Source: Bosea sp. PAMC 26642 (GTDB lineage Bacteria > Pseudomonadota > Alphaproteobacteria > Rhizobiales > Beijerinckiaceae). Taken from it: 64,000 nt of DNA. The stretch covers positions 2,356,001-2,420,000 of the forward strand of contig NZ_CP014301.1 of assembly GCF_001562255.1 (NCBI RefSeq), given 5' to 3'. This document shows, piece by piece, positions 42,925 to 51,065 of this stretch. Numbering within the stretch: the first letter of the stretch is position 1; each line of letters begins with the position of its first letter. A program made the translations under genes and the position numbers. The notes under the pieces were generated by a model. It saw only the letters and a program-made list of their open reading frames with translations. It did not search any database and was not told the origin of the DNA.

Positions 42925-43340
42925 TTCTGCTGGACACCAATGTGGTGTCGGAAGCCTCAAAGCCCGTCGGGCATCCAGACGTCAGGGCGTGGCTCGACGC
43001 CCAAATCGCCGAGACTTTGTATTTGTCGGCGATAACCGTTGCCGAGCTTTTGTTCGGCATTGCCATCTTGCCGGAAGGCCGCCGCAAGCGCGCGCTCGAA
43101 GACAATTTGCGTCGCGTCGTCTTGCCGGTCTTCGAGGGGCGTATACTGCATTTCGATGCTGCGGCAGCCGAAGCCTATGCGCGTATTCGCGCACACGGCA
43201 GGGCAACAGGCAAAGCCATCGAGACGGTCGATGGTTACATTGCAGCTATAGCAGAGGCTCACCAACTGACTGTGGCGACGCGCGACACCGGCCCGTTCAT
43301 CGCAGCCGGCCTGACGGTTATCGACCCCTGGACGGCATAG
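42921..43340 (+). CDS. FitB/VapC-type PIN-domain toxin
   Basis: This 139-residue PIN ribonuclease begins MILLDTNVVSEASKP. Acidic active-site residues are D5, E42 (VAELLFG), D104 (ETVDGYIAAIA) and D122 (ATRDTGPF), all present, so it looks functional. PIN toxins cut tRNA or rRNA. It starts with GTG within the antitoxin stop. A hairpin TAGGCC / GGCCTA at 43338-43357 follows, where transcription converges with the CPT-like gene. Confidence 0.93.
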   Translation: MILLDTNVVSEASKPVGHPDVRAWLDAQIAETLYLSAITVAELLFGIAILPEGRRKRALEDNLRRVVLPVFEGRILHFDAAAAEAYARIRAHGRATGKAIETVDGYIAAIAEAHQLTVATRDTGPFIAAGLTVIDPWTA

Positions 43341-43357
43341 GCCCGGGCGACGGCCTA
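43338..43357. terminator. Bidirectional terminator candidate
   Basis: TAGGCC and GGCCTA arms enclose an 8-base loop at the junction of two converging genes. It has only a weak T-rich tail. Confidence 0.4.
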
Positions 43358-43371
43358 TTCTCGCTTCCGGC

Positions 43372-43941
43372 TTACGCCTGCGCCAGCCTGGCGAAGACGG
43401 ATGGTGTCGCGCGTCTGTGCCAGGCCGCGATGACCCGTTCGGCGTTCTCATCCGCCGGGCTCACGCCGTCGACCTCGAGATCATAGCGGCAATAGCTGTG
43501 AATTCGGTGGAAATCGCGCCGCGCATCGCCGATCGGCCGGTCACCGCGCGCAAGCTCGCGCCGCTCCAACTCGACCAGATCGCACTGCACGCCGACGAAG
43601 AACACATCCTGCCCCGACAGGATGCCGACGAGCCGGTGCAGCCAGGCTTCGCTTTCCATGATGTGCTCGACGATCAGGCTGTTGCCGGCCCGAAGATAGG
43701 CCAGCAGCGACTCCTCGAACCCGATGAAGAACGGCTCGCGCATCGCACGCCAGTCGAACTCGCCGCTCTTGATGCGAGCCGAGGGCAACACGCCGGAATC
43801 GCGGAGATGATCGATCGAAATATGCCAGAACGGCTGGTCGATCCGCGCCTGAATCGCTTTGGCGAGGGACGACTTGCCGCTCGACGAGGCTCCGTTGAGC
43901 AGGATCATTTTTCCGACCGGCGGCGAAAAGTCAGCCATCAT
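43372..43941 (-). CDS. Chloramphenicol-phosphotransferase-like P-loop kinase
   Basis: This 189-residue P-loop protein has Walker A GASSSGKSSLAKAI (about residues 17-30), HISIDHLRDSGVLP, REPFFIGFEESLLAYLRAGNSLIVEHIME, VQCDLVELERRELARGDRPIGDARRDF and HSYCRYDLEVDG. This is the pattern of CPT, the chloramphenicol 3-O-phosphotransferase family, related to zeta toxins and shikimate kinases. The true substrate may be another small molecule. It lies between a TA module and uvrC, reading away from uvrC. Confidence 0.85.
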   Translation of the reverse strand: MMADFSPPVGKMILLNGASSSGKSSLAKAIQARIDQPFWHISIDHLRDSGVLPSARIKSGEFDWRAMREPFFIGFEESLLAYLRAGNSLIVEHIMESEAWLHRLVGILSGQDVFFVGVQCDLVELERRELARGDRPIGDARRDFHRIHSYCRYDLEVDGVSPADENAERVIAAWHRRATPSVFARLAQA

Positions 43942-44017
43942 GCGATCTCTGAAGCCCCTGCCACGACGGCTACACTCCTGACATGACGAAACGCCTCGCG
44001 CATCCTACATGCGTGCC

Positions 44018-46219
44018 ATGACTCGCGAACGGCCCGACGACATTCCCGAAGACGACATCGAGGACGAGGAGGACACCCTCCTCAGCCCCCCGCTCGATCT
44101 CGGCGAGGCCGCGCCGGGCGCGTTGAAGCACGGCATCGAGGTTATCGCCGGCTTCGCGAAGCACCTGCCGAACAAGCCCGGCGTCTACCGCATGTTCGAT
44201 CGCGCGGGCGAGGTGCTCTATGTCGGCAAGGCCAAGAACCTGAAGAACCGGGTAACGGCCTATGCGCGCGGCATGGCCCATACCAATGCGGTCGCGCGCA
44301 TGATCGCCGAGACGGCGAATATGGAGTTCGTCACCACCGGCACCGAGACCGAGGCTCTGCTGCTCGAATCCAACCTGATCAAGCAGCTCAGGCCGCGCTA
44401 CAACGTGCTGCTGCGCGACGACAAGAGCTTCCCCTACATCCTGCTGACCGGCGATCACGAGGCGCCGCAGATCGCGAAACATCGCGGTTCGCGGCAACGC
44501 AAGGGCGACTATTACGGCCCCTTCGCCTCGGTCTGGGCGGTGAAGCGCACCATCGACGCGTTGCAGAAGGCGTTTTTGCTGCGCTCCTGCACCGACTCGT
44601 TCTACGAGAACCGCACGCGACCCTGCCTGCTCTTCCAGATCAAGCGCTGCGCCGGCCCCTGCACCGGCGAAATCTCAATCCCCGACTATCAGGGCTTGGT
44701 CGGCCAGGCGCGCGACTTCCTGGCCGGCCGCTCCTCAGATGTGAAGCGGACGCTGTCGGCCCGGATGCAGGCGGCGGCCGAGGAACTCGAATTCGAGAAG
44801 GCGGCGCGTTATCGCGACCGGTTGGCAGCGCTGTCGGCCGTAGCGGCCGGGCAGGACATCAACACGCAAGGGGTCGAGGAGGCCGACGTCTTCGCCATCG
44901 ACGAGCAGGCCGGGCAGTTCTGCGTCGAGATCTTCTTTTTCCGCAATCACCAGAACTGGGGCAACCGGGCGCTGTTTCCCCGCGCCGACCGCTCGCTGAC
45001 GCCGGCCGAGGTGCTCGCCTCGGTGGTGACGCAATTCTACGACGACAAGCCGCCGCCCCGCCTCGTGCTGCTTTCGCATCCGGTCGAGGAGATCGAGCTG
45101 ATCGCCGCCGCCCTATCAGCCCGCGCCGGCCGCAAGGTCGAGGTCGCCAACCCCAAGCGCGGCGAGCGCCACGATCTGATGTCGCACGCCCTGCGCAACG
45201 CCCGCGAGGCGCTCTCGCGAAAGCTCGCCGACAATGCCGGGCAGCAATCGCTGCTGGCGGCGCTGGGCGCGGCCTTCGGCGTCGCGCGCGCCCCGCGCCG
45301 CGTCGAGGTCTACGACAACTCGCACATCATGGGCACCAATGCGGTGGGCGGCATGGTCGTGGCCGGCAAGGACGGTTTCATGAAGAGCCATTACCGCACC
45401 TTCAACATCTCGACCGACACCATCGCCGGCGATGATTTCGGCATGATGCGCGAGGTGCTGCAGCGGCGGTTTGCAAGGCTGGCAAAGGAGAACGGCAGCA
45501 TCACGCCTCTCCCGCCGAGCCCTCATCCTGACGAGGCCGCGCAAGCGGCCGTCTCGAAGGATGCTCCAGAGGGCGCTGGAGCCTCGACCGGTCCCCTTCC
45601 CCCCGCTTGCGGTGGGGAAGGGTTAGGGATGGGGGGGCGTGCAGAAAATGGCGAAACCGATCGTCTCGGCGACTCTCCCCCCCACCCAACCCTCCCCACC
45701 GCAAGCGGGGGGAGGGCTAGCGTTGAGCCGCATCTTGCAACCGACGAGCCCGACGACGCCGCCTTCCCCTCCCGCCCCGACCTCGTCATCGTCGATGGCG
45801 GCAAGGGCCAGTTCGAGGCGGCGCGAAAGATCATGGCCGAATGCGGCGCAAGCGACATCCCCCTCGTCGCCATCGCCAAGGGCGTCGACCGCAACGCCAT
45901 GCGCGAGACCTTCCACATGGCCGGCCGCGAACCGTTCAAGCTGCAGCCGCGCGATCCGGCGCTCTATTTCATCCAGCGCCTGCGCGACGAGGCCCACCGC
46001 TTCGCCATCGGCACCCATCGGGCAAGGCGCAAGAAGGACACGATGAAGAACCCGCTCGACGAAATTCCCGGCATCGGCCCGTCGCGAAAGCGCGCGCTGC
46101 TGCTGCATTTCGGGACCGTAAAGGCGATCCAGCGCGCAAAACTCGACGACCTGATGGATACGCCCGGCGTCAACGCCGCGACGGCAAAGGCCGTGCACGC
46201 GTTTTTCCATGAGGGGTGA
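44018..46219 (+). CDS. uvrC: Excinuclease ABC subunit C with repeat-encoded insert
   Basis: UvrC (733 residues) makes both incisions in nucleotide excision repair. Domains in order: GIY-YIG nuclease ([30 protein letters not shown]), Cys region (CKR-type [12 protein letters not shown]), UVR motif ([15 protein letters not shown]), RNase H-like endonuclease ([13 protein letters not shown] and [14 protein letters not shown]), and tandem HhH ([33 protein letters not shown]). Residues about 501-566 are repeat-derived: a family-D palindrome, then a family-E element, both in frame, splitting the endonuclease domain between [10 protein letters not shown] and [13 protein letters not shown] 44009 is an alternative start. 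It heads uvrC-pgsA-moaDE. Confidence 0.96.
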   Translation: MTRERPDDIPEDDIEDEEDTLLSPPLDLGEAAPGALKHGIEVIAGFAKHLPNKPGVYRMFDRAGEVLYVGKAKNLKNRVTAYARGMAHTNAVARMIAETANMEFVTTGTETEALLLESNLIKQLRPRYNVLLRDDKSFPYILLTGDHEAPQIAKHRGSRQRKGDYYGPFASVWAVKRTIDALQKAFLLRSCTDSFYENRTRPCLLFQIKRCAGPCTGEISIPDYQGLVGQARDFLAGRSSDVKRTLSARMQAAAEELEFEKAARYRDRLAALSAVAAGQDINTQGVEEADVFAIDEQAGQFCVEIFFFRNHQNWGNRALFPRADRSLTPAEVLASVVTQFYDDKPPPRLVLLSHPVEEIELIAAALSARAGRKVEVANPKRGERHDLMSHALRNAREALSRKLADNAGQQSLLAALGAAFGVARAPRRVEVYDNSHIMGTNAVGGMVVAGKDGFMKSHYRTFNISTDTIAGDDFGMMREVLQRRFARLAKENGSITPLPPSPHPDEAAQAAVSKDAPEGAGASTGPLPPACGGEGLGMGGRAENGETDRLGDSPPHPTLPTASGGRASVEPHLATDEPDDAAFPSRPDLVIVDGGKGQFEAARKIMAECGASDIPLVAIAKGVDRNAMRETFHMAGREPFKLQPRDPALYFIQRLRDEAHRFAIGTHRARRKKDTMKNPLDEIPGIGPSRKRALLLHFGTVKAIQRAKLDDLMDTPGVNAATAKAVHAFFHEG
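45519..45566. repeat. Family-D palindromic repeat inside uvrC
   Basis: CTCATCCTGACGA and TCTCGAAGGATG flank the hairpin GGCCGC GCAA GCGGCC. It is in frame in uvrC, 25 bases before the family-E element. Confidence 0.8.
45592..45716. repeat. Family-E palindromic element inside uvrC
   Basis: The left arm (TTCCCCCCGCTTGCGGTGGG..., then GGGTTAGGGATGGGGGGG) matches the midA copy base for base. The loop starts CGTGCAGAAAATGGCG, and the right arm is the inverted complement. It is about 125 bp and stays open in the uvrC frame. Confidence 0.93.
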
Positions 46220-46294
46220 GCGCGTCCGACGCATGCCCGTATTTGCGGCTGTCGTGGCTTTGCGTGTTGACGCTGTAGCGGCCACGCTGTTTGG

Positions 46295-46915
46295 GTGGTC
46301 GGCGTGACGATATTTCCAGACGCCATCCGGCGACGTGGCCCATGGTCGCTGCCGAACCTCCTGACCTACGGCCGCATCCTCGCGATTCCGGCCGTGGTCG
46401 GCCTGTTGTTCTGGCCTCGCGACGACTGGGTGCGCTGGATCGCGCTCGGCGTCTATGTCCTCGCCGCCGTTACCGACTACCTCGATGGCTGGATCGCCCG
46501 CGCCTGGAGCCAGCAATCGGCAATCGGCCGGATGCTCGATCCGATCGCCGACAAGCTGCTGGTCTGCGCCCTGCTGCTGATGCTGGTCCATACCGAAACC
46601 ATCAAGGGCTGGGCGATCTGGGCGGCCATCGTCATCCTCTGTCGCGAAATCCTGGTCTCGGGCCTGCGCGAGTTCCTCGCCGAACTCAAGGTGAGCGTGC
46701 CAGTCAGCAAGGTCGCGAAATGGAAGACGACGGCGCAACTGCTCGCGCTCGGCTTCCTCGTGGCCGGACCGGCGGGCGACAAGGTCCTGCCCCACAACAC
46801 GCTGATCGGCATCGTCATGCTCTGGGTCGCCGCCGTCCTGACCATCTATACCGGCTGGGATTATCTCAACGCCGGCATCCGCCATCTCGTTGACGAGGAC
46901 GAGCGCGCGCCATGA
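46295..46915 (+). CDS. pgsA: CDP-diacylglycerol-glycerol-3-phosphate 3-phosphatidyltransferase
   Basis: PgsA (206 residues) makes phosphatidylglycerol phosphate. The CDP-alcohol phosphatidyltransferase motif is complete: D61, D64, G65, A68, R69, G78, D82 and D86 in TDYLDGWIARA...IGRMLDPIADK. SLPNLLTYGRILAIP is the usual N-terminus, and about four to six membrane helices are visible. The start is GTG 46295 or GTG 46304. Its stop overlaps moaD (ATGA). It follows uvrC, a conserved alphaproteobacterial order. Confidence 0.95.
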   Translation: MVGVTIFPDAIRRRGPWSLPNLLTYGRILAIPAVVGLLFWPRDDWVRWIALGVYVLAAVTDYLDGWIARAWSQQSAIGRMLDPIADKLLVCALLLMLVHTETIKGWAIWAAIVILCREILVSGLREFLAELKVSVPVSKVAKWKTTAQLLALGFLVAGPAGDKVLPHNTLIGIVMLWVAAVLTIYTGWDYLNAGIRHLVDEDERAP

Positions 46916-47193
46916 CCGACACGATCGCGACGACGCAGACGCTCAAGCTGGTCTATTTCGCCTGGGTGCGCGAGCGCGTCGGGCTGGCCGATGAGACCGT
47001 CACGCCCCCGCCCGGCACCACCACCATCGCCGATCTGGTGCGCTGGCTGAAGAGCCGCGACGAAGGCTATCAGGCCGCTTTCGACAACGAGGCGATCGTG
47101 CGCGCCGCGATCGACCACCGCCATGTGAAACCGATGGCCAGCATCGCCGGAGCCCGCGAGATCGCCTTCTTCCCGCCAATGACGGGGGGGTGA
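46912..47193 (+). CDS. moaD: Molybdopterin synthase sulfur carrier subunit
   Basis: MoaD (93 residues) is a ubiquitin-fold protein whose C-terminal Gly-Gly (FFPPMTGG) is thiocarboxylated to donate sulfur to precursor Z. LKLVYFAWVRERVGLADE and a central TTIADLVRWLKS helix match the family. The ATG lies in the pgsA stop. A family-A repeat separates it from moaE, although the two are normally adjacent. Confidence 0.95.
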   Translation: MTDTIATTQTLKLVYFAWVRERVGLADETVTPPPGTTTIADLVRWLKSRDEGYQAAFDNEAIVRAAIDHRHVKPMASIAGAREIAFFPPMTGG

Positions 47194-47205
47194 TGACCCC
47201 AGCGA

Positions 47206-47335
47206 TGTCATTCCGGGGCCGCGCACAGCGCGGAACCCGGAACCCACGACAGGGTGAGCGATGGACATACTTGCTTTGCCGTCGCACTCGGTCGTGGGTT
47301 CCGGGTTCGCGCCTGCGGCACGCCCCGGAATGACG
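47206..47335. repeat. Family-A palindromic repeat, copy 4, between moaD and moaE
   Basis: This is the longest copy (about 130 bp). Ends are TGTCATTCCGGGGC and GCCCCGGAATGACG; inner arms are CCCGGAACCCACGAC / GTCGTGGGTTCCGGG. It fills almost the whole 150-bp gap, ending eight bases before the moaE ATG, and leaves no normal ribosome site for moaE. Confidence 0.92.
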
Positions 47336-47343
47336 CTGTGGTC

Positions 47344-47796
47344 ATGACCCCGATCATCCGCATCCAGCGCGAGGATTTCGACCTCGCCGCCGAGGTCGCC
47401 GCGCTGACCGCCGGCCGCGCCGATATCGGTGCCGTGGTCACCTTCGCCGGGCTCTGCCGCGACGAGGGCGGCACCTTGCGTGCGCTAGAACTGGAGCATT
47501 ATCCTGGCATGGCCGAGGCCGAGATCGGCCTCGTCGCAGAGGAGGCGGCCGCGCGCTGGCCGCTGTCGGGGCTGGTCGCAATCCACCGCTACGGATTGGT
47601 CGCTCCCGGCGAGCAGATCGTGCTGGTCGTCACAACGTCCGCCCATCGCCGCGCCGCCTTCGAGGCCGCCGAATTCCTGATGGACTACCTCAAGACTCGC
47701 GCCCCGTTCTGGAAGCGCGAGCACCTCACAGACGGCACCACCGGCGGCTGGGTCGAGGCGAAGGCGGACGACGACGCCGCTGCGGGGCGGTGGTAG
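47344..47796 (+). CDS. moaE: Molybdopterin synthase catalytic subunit
   Basis: MoaE (150 residues) joins MoaD to form molybdopterin synthase. Motifs: GAVVTFAGLCRDEGGTLRALELEHYPGMAEAEI, IHRYGLVAPGEQIVLVVTTSAHRRAAFEAAEFLMDYLKTRAPFWKRE with the catalytic lysines. The ATG at 47344 follows the repeat immediately with no Shine-Dalgarno sequence. A longer frame through the repeat (from 47254) exists but would add repeat-derived residues. Both MoaD and MoaE are intact. Confidence 0.95.
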   Translation: MTPIIRIQREDFDLAAEVAALTAGRADIGAVVTFAGLCRDEGGTLRALELEHYPGMAEAEIGLVAEEAAARWPLSGLVAIHRYGLVAPGEQIVLVVTTSAHRRAAFEAAEFLMDYLKTRAPFWKREHLTDGTTGGWVEAKADDDAAAGRW

Positions 47797-47840
47797 CGCG
47801 TCGCCACCCGGAAATTGACGCGACAGGCGGAAGCTTCCAT

Positions 47841-47854
47841 ATTATCCGGATAAT
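47841..47854. promoter_or_regulatory. Palindromic operator of the Phd/MazF-like module
   Basis: The perfect 14-base palindrome ATTATCCGGATAAT lies 17 bases before the antitoxin ATG, overlapping the region expected for its promoter. It fits antitoxin autoregulation. Confidence 0.7.
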
Positions 47855-47870
47855 CCGGAAGGAGCCTCCC

Positions 47871-48128
47871 ATGCTCAAAGTCACTGCCGCACAGTTGCAG
47901 AAGCAGTTCGGCCGCTATCGCGAGGCTGCGATTCGCCAACCCGTGGCGATCACCCACCACGGCCGGGACAGCCTCGTGCTGATCTCGGCGGAGGAATACG
48001 AGCGGCTGAAATATTTCGACGACCGGAAGGCTGTCTACCCTTGGGAACTACCCGATGATCTAATCGAGGCTCTGGAACATGCCGAGGCGCCATCGGAATC
48101 GGCGCAATTCAATCACGAATGCGAATAA
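47871..48128 (+). CDS. Phd/YefM-type antitoxin
   Basis: This 85-residue protein contains LKVTAAQLQKQFGRYREAAIRQPVAITHHGRDSLVLISAEEYERLKYFD, the Phd/YefM fold, with an acidic tail. AAGGAGCC precedes the ATG. It is followed six bases later by an unusual partner resembling PemK/MazF rather than Doc or YoeB. Confidence 0.92.
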   Translation: MLKVTAAQLQKQFGRYREAAIRQPVAITHHGRDSLVLISAEEYERLKYFDDRKAVYPWELPDDLIEALEHAEAPSESAQFNHECE

Positions 48129-48134
48129 ACGCGC

Positions 48135-48596
48135 ATGTCTATCGTGGCGCCGGAGCCGGGGCTTGTCATTCGCTATGCCTATCTGTGGCGAGATCAAGCC
48201 GCTTCTGGCCGCGTCGAAGCGTCGAAAGACCGGCCATGCGCGGTCGTGCTGACGACGAAACGCGCGAATGACAAGACGGTGGTTGTCGTCGCGCCCATCA
48301 CGCATGCACGACCGCGCGATCCCAGCGTTGGCATCGAAATCCCGGCGGCCGCGAAGGCTCGCCTTGGGCTCGACGTCGAGCCATCATGGGTCATCACGAA
48401 TGACCTGAACTATTTTACCTGGCCCGGACCCGATATCCGCCCGGTCACGCATAACCGCGCCGGGCGCGGCTTTGTCTACGGACAACTGTCGCAATCGCTG
48501 ACCAATCGTCTGATAGCAAATGTGCGGGAGCGATTGCGGGAAGGCCGGAGCCAGATAACCGGCCGCAATGAAGGCATGCCGCCACGAGAATCATGA
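48135..48596 (+). CDS. PemK/MazF-like putative toxin
   Basis: This 153-residue protein has PGLVIRYAYLWRDQAASGRVEASKDRPCAVVLTT, VVVVAPITHARPRDPSVGIEIP, and SWVITNDLNYFTWPGPDI. It recalls the SH3-like barrel of MazF/PemK endoribonucleases (the KDRPCAVV and APITH segments match that family), though it is longer. The position directly after a Phd-type antitoxin supports a TA role. The toxin assignment is by resemblance and context. Confidence 0.78.
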   Translation: MSIVAPEPGLVIRYAYLWRDQAASGRVEASKDRPCAVVLTTKRANDKTVVVVAPITHARPRDPSVGIEIPAAAKARLGLDVEPSWVITNDLNYFTWPGPDIRPVTHNRAGRGFVYGQLSQSLTNRLIANVRERLREGRSQITGRNEGMPPRES

Positions 48597-48625
48597 CAAT
48601 CTCGGTGTCGGGCATGCGCCCTCCC

Positions 48626-49507
48626 TCAAGCCGCCTTCGCCCTCACCGCATCCGAGTAATCCTCCATGATCACCTTACCCATATTGCCGGTGATGAAGGA
48701 GTAGGGTCCGATCTCCGAGACCAGCGTCACTTCCGCCGCCGAGCCGGTTATGAAGCACTCGTTGAAGCTCTCCAACTCCTCGGGGCGGATGCGGCGCTCG
48801 ATCACCTCGAAACCGCGCTTCTTGCACTGGTCGATCACCGACTGGCGCGTCAGCCCGTTGAGGAAGCGGTCGGCAAGCGGGGTGTGAATCACGCCGTCCT
48901 TGATGAAGAAGATGTTGGCGCCGGTGCATTCGGCGACATTGCCTTCCCAGTCGAGCATCATCGCGTCGGCGTAGCCCCCACGCTCCGCCTTGTGCTTGGA
49001 CAGCGAGCAGATCATGTAGAGCCCCGCCGCCTTGGCATGGACCGGTGCGCAGGCCGGATCGGGCCGGCGGTATTCGGCGACGTCGAGGCGCACGCCCTTC
49101 AGCTTCTGCGCCATGTCGAACATGCTCGGCCATTCCCAGACCGCGATCGCGGTATGGATCGTGTTGTTGATGCCGGAAACCGCCATCATCTCCGAGCCGC
49201 GCCAGGCGACCGGGCGGATATAGGCGTCCTTGAGCCCGTTCTCCTGCAGGCAGAGCTCTTTCGCGGCATCAAGCTCCGCAACCGACCAAGGGATCGTGAA
49301 ATCCATGATCTCGGCGGACTTGTGGAAGCGCTTCGAATGCTCGGTGCCCTTGTAGATCACGCCGTCATAGGCGCGCTCGCCCTCGAACACGCAGGAGCCG
49401 TAATGCAGCCCATGGGTCAGTACGTGAATCTTCGCGTCCTTCCACGGCACGAGCCTGCCGTCGAACCAGATGACGCCGTCGCGCTGGTCGAAAGGAATGA
49501 CTGACAT
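48626..49507 (-). CDS. ilvE: Branched-chain amino-acid aminotransferase
   Basis: This class IV PLP aminotransferase (293 residues) makes or degrades Leu, Ile and Val. It has IWFDGRLVPWKDAKIHVLTHGLHYGSCVFEG, the catalytic lysine K159 (VHAKAAGLYM) at the position seen in E. coli IlvE, and AMMLDWEGNVAECTGANIFFI. The ATG at 49507 (MSVIPFDQ) follows GAGGATAGTCCC. It is divergent from the MarR/OmpR/kinase block, a context shared by other alphaproteobacteria. Confidence 0.94.
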   Translation of the reverse strand: MSVIPFDQRDGVIWFDGRLVPWKDAKIHVLTHGLHYGSCVFEGERAYDGVIYKGTEHSKRFHKSAEIMDFTIPWSVAELDAAKELCLQENGLKDAYIRPVAWRGSEMMAVSGINNTIHTAIAVWEWPSMFDMAQKLKGVRLDVAEYRRPDPACAPVHAKAAGLYMICSLSKHKAERGGYADAMMLDWEGNVAECTGANIFFIKDGVIHTPLADRFLNGLTRQSVIDQCKKRGFEVIERRIRPEELESFNECFITGSAAEVTLVSEIGPYSFITGNMGKVIMEDYSDAVRAKAA

Positions 49508-49657
49508 GGGACTATCCTCTTCACTCAAAACCGGCCTGGCCGAACATCGCCAAAGCGACGCGCGGTGCGCAAGCCCGGACCGAAAAATGCGCCGCGACGG
49601 CATCTTGCGACATATTCCGTCGTCCGGCGGCCTTGACCGGTAATCTTGCGTCTGAGA

Positions 49658-49678
49658 TATGTCAATAACACTGACATA
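49658..49678. promoter_or_regulatory. Inverted-repeat operator between ilvE and the MarR gene
   Basis: TATGTCA and TGACATA are separated by seven bases, 23 bases before the GTG of the MarR gene. This is a good site for autoregulation, possibly also affecting ilvE. Confidence 0.6.
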
Positions 49679-49700
49679 AATTTTCGAGAGGTTATCGCAG

Positions 49701-50231
49701 GTGTCGGATATGCAGCCTGAATCGATCGAGGCAAGACCGGACTCCGCTCGCGCCGGGGCGGTGCCTTACGACCTGATCGAGCTGCTGTTTTTCGCCTATC
49801 GCGATTTTGTCAGCGATCCGGACCGCATCCTGGCCGATTACGGCTTCGGCCGCGCCCATCACCGCGTCCTGCATTTCGTCCAGCGCCGGCCGGGGCTGAC
49901 CATCGCCGAATTGCTCGACATCCTGCAGATCACCAAGCAGAGCCTCAACCGCGTGCTGAAGGAGTTGGTCGAGACCGGTTTCGTCGAGCAGCGCACGGGC
50001 ACGCAGGACAAGCGCCAGCGCAAGCTGCACACCACCCCGGCCGGTCAGGACCTCGCCATGCGGCTCGTGCAGCTTCAGGCGACACGGATTTCATCGGCTC
50101 TGGAGGGCTTAGGCCCGGACGGCGGGCAGGCCGTCGCGCGCTATTTGTCGGGTTTGATCGACGCATCCGAGCGCAATAAGGTCCTGGGCTTTCTCCAAAG
50201 CCCTGCCCCGCCACAGGCCAGCCGCGACTGA
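49701..50231 (+). CDS. MarR-family regulator (PetP-like)
   Basis: This 176-residue winged-helix protein contains YDLIELLFFAYRDFVSDPDRILADYGFGRAHHRVLHFVQRRPGLTIAELLDILQITKQSLNRVLKELVETGFVEQRTGTQDKRQRKLHTTPAG. The pairing with an OmpR-type response regulator just downstream is that of PetP-PetR of Rhodobacter, needed there for cytochrome bc1 expression; transfer of that role is inference. It starts with GTG 49701 (GAGAGG upstream); ATG 49710 is possible. Confidence 0.85.
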   Translation: MSDMQPESIEARPDSARAGAVPYDLIELLFFAYRDFVSDPDRILADYGFGRAHHRVLHFVQRRPGLTIAELLDILQITKQSLNRVLKELVETGFVEQRTGTQDKRQRKLHTTPAGQDLAMRLVQLQATRISSALEGLGPDGGQAVARYLSGLIDASERNKVLGFLQSPAPPQASRD

Positions 50232-50333
50232 CAAGGGCGAACCAGGCGTTCGATCGAACCCGATCTGTTGCGGGCCGGACACGGAAACGACGCGCGGCCA
50301 TGCCATAGTGCGCTCGATCCAAAGGGGCACGCC

Positions 50334-51062
50334 ATGGCCGCACAAGCACAGCGCAAACCGCTGCCCGACGAGGCGCCGCACATCCTCGTGGTCGATGACG
50401 ACCGCCGCCTGCGCGACCTCTTGGCGCGGTTCCTCGGCGACAACGGCTACCGCGTGACCACGGCGGCGAATGCGCGCGAGGCCGATACGCGGCTGGGCCA
50501 ACTCGTCTTCGACGCCATCGTGCTCGACATCATGATGCCGGGCGAGAACGGCTTCGATTTCGCGAAACGCTTCCGCGAAGGATCCGCTTTGCCGATCCTG
50601 ATGCTCACCGCCCGCGCCGACGGCAAGGACCGGATCAACGGTCTCGAACTTGGCGTCGACGACTATCTCGCGAAACCCTTCGAGCCGCGCGAATTGCTGC
50701 TGCGGCTGGGCAACATCCTCAAGCGCACCATCATCGTCGATACGGCCCAGTCGGGCACGCGGCCCGATTTCGTGCGTTTCGGCCCGTTCATCTACGGGCT
50801 GGCGCGCGGCGAACTGCACAAGGGCGAGGAGACGATCCGCCTGACCGAGCGCGAGCGCGAGATTCTGACCGCGCTGGCAGAGCGGGCCGGCGAAGTCGTG
50901 CCGCGCGAGGAACTGGCGGCGCAAGGGACAGCCGCCAACGACCGCACGGTCGATGTCCAGATGAACCGCCTGCGCCGCAAGATCGAGCGCGACCAGGCCG
51001 ATCCGCTCTATCTCCAGACGGTGCGCGGCGTCGGCTACCGGCTCGTCACGGATCGGGTCTGA
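50334..51062 (+). CDS. OmpR-type response regulator (PetR-like)
   Basis: This 242-residue regulator has a receiver domain (VVDDDRRLRDLLARFL; phospho-acceptor D65 in IVLDIMMPG; T92; K114 in YLAKPF) and a C-terminal winged helix (LTEREREILTALAERAGEVVPREELAAQ, VDVQMNRLRRKIE, LQTVRGVGYRL). AAAGGGG precedes the ATG at 50334. The cognate kinase gene starts three bases after its stop. Confidence 0.94.
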   Translation: MAAQAQRKPLPDEAPHILVVDDDRRLRDLLARFLGDNGYRVTTAANAREADTRLGQLVFDAIVLDIMMPGENGFDFAKRFREGSALPILMLTARADGKDRINGLELGVDDYLAKPFEPRELLLRLGNILKRTIIVDTAQSGTRPDFVRFGPFIYGLARGELHKGEETIRLTEREREILTALAERAGEVVPREELAAQGTAANDRTVDVQMNRLRRKIERDQADPLYLQTVRGVGYRLVTDRV

Positions 51063-51065
51063 CGG

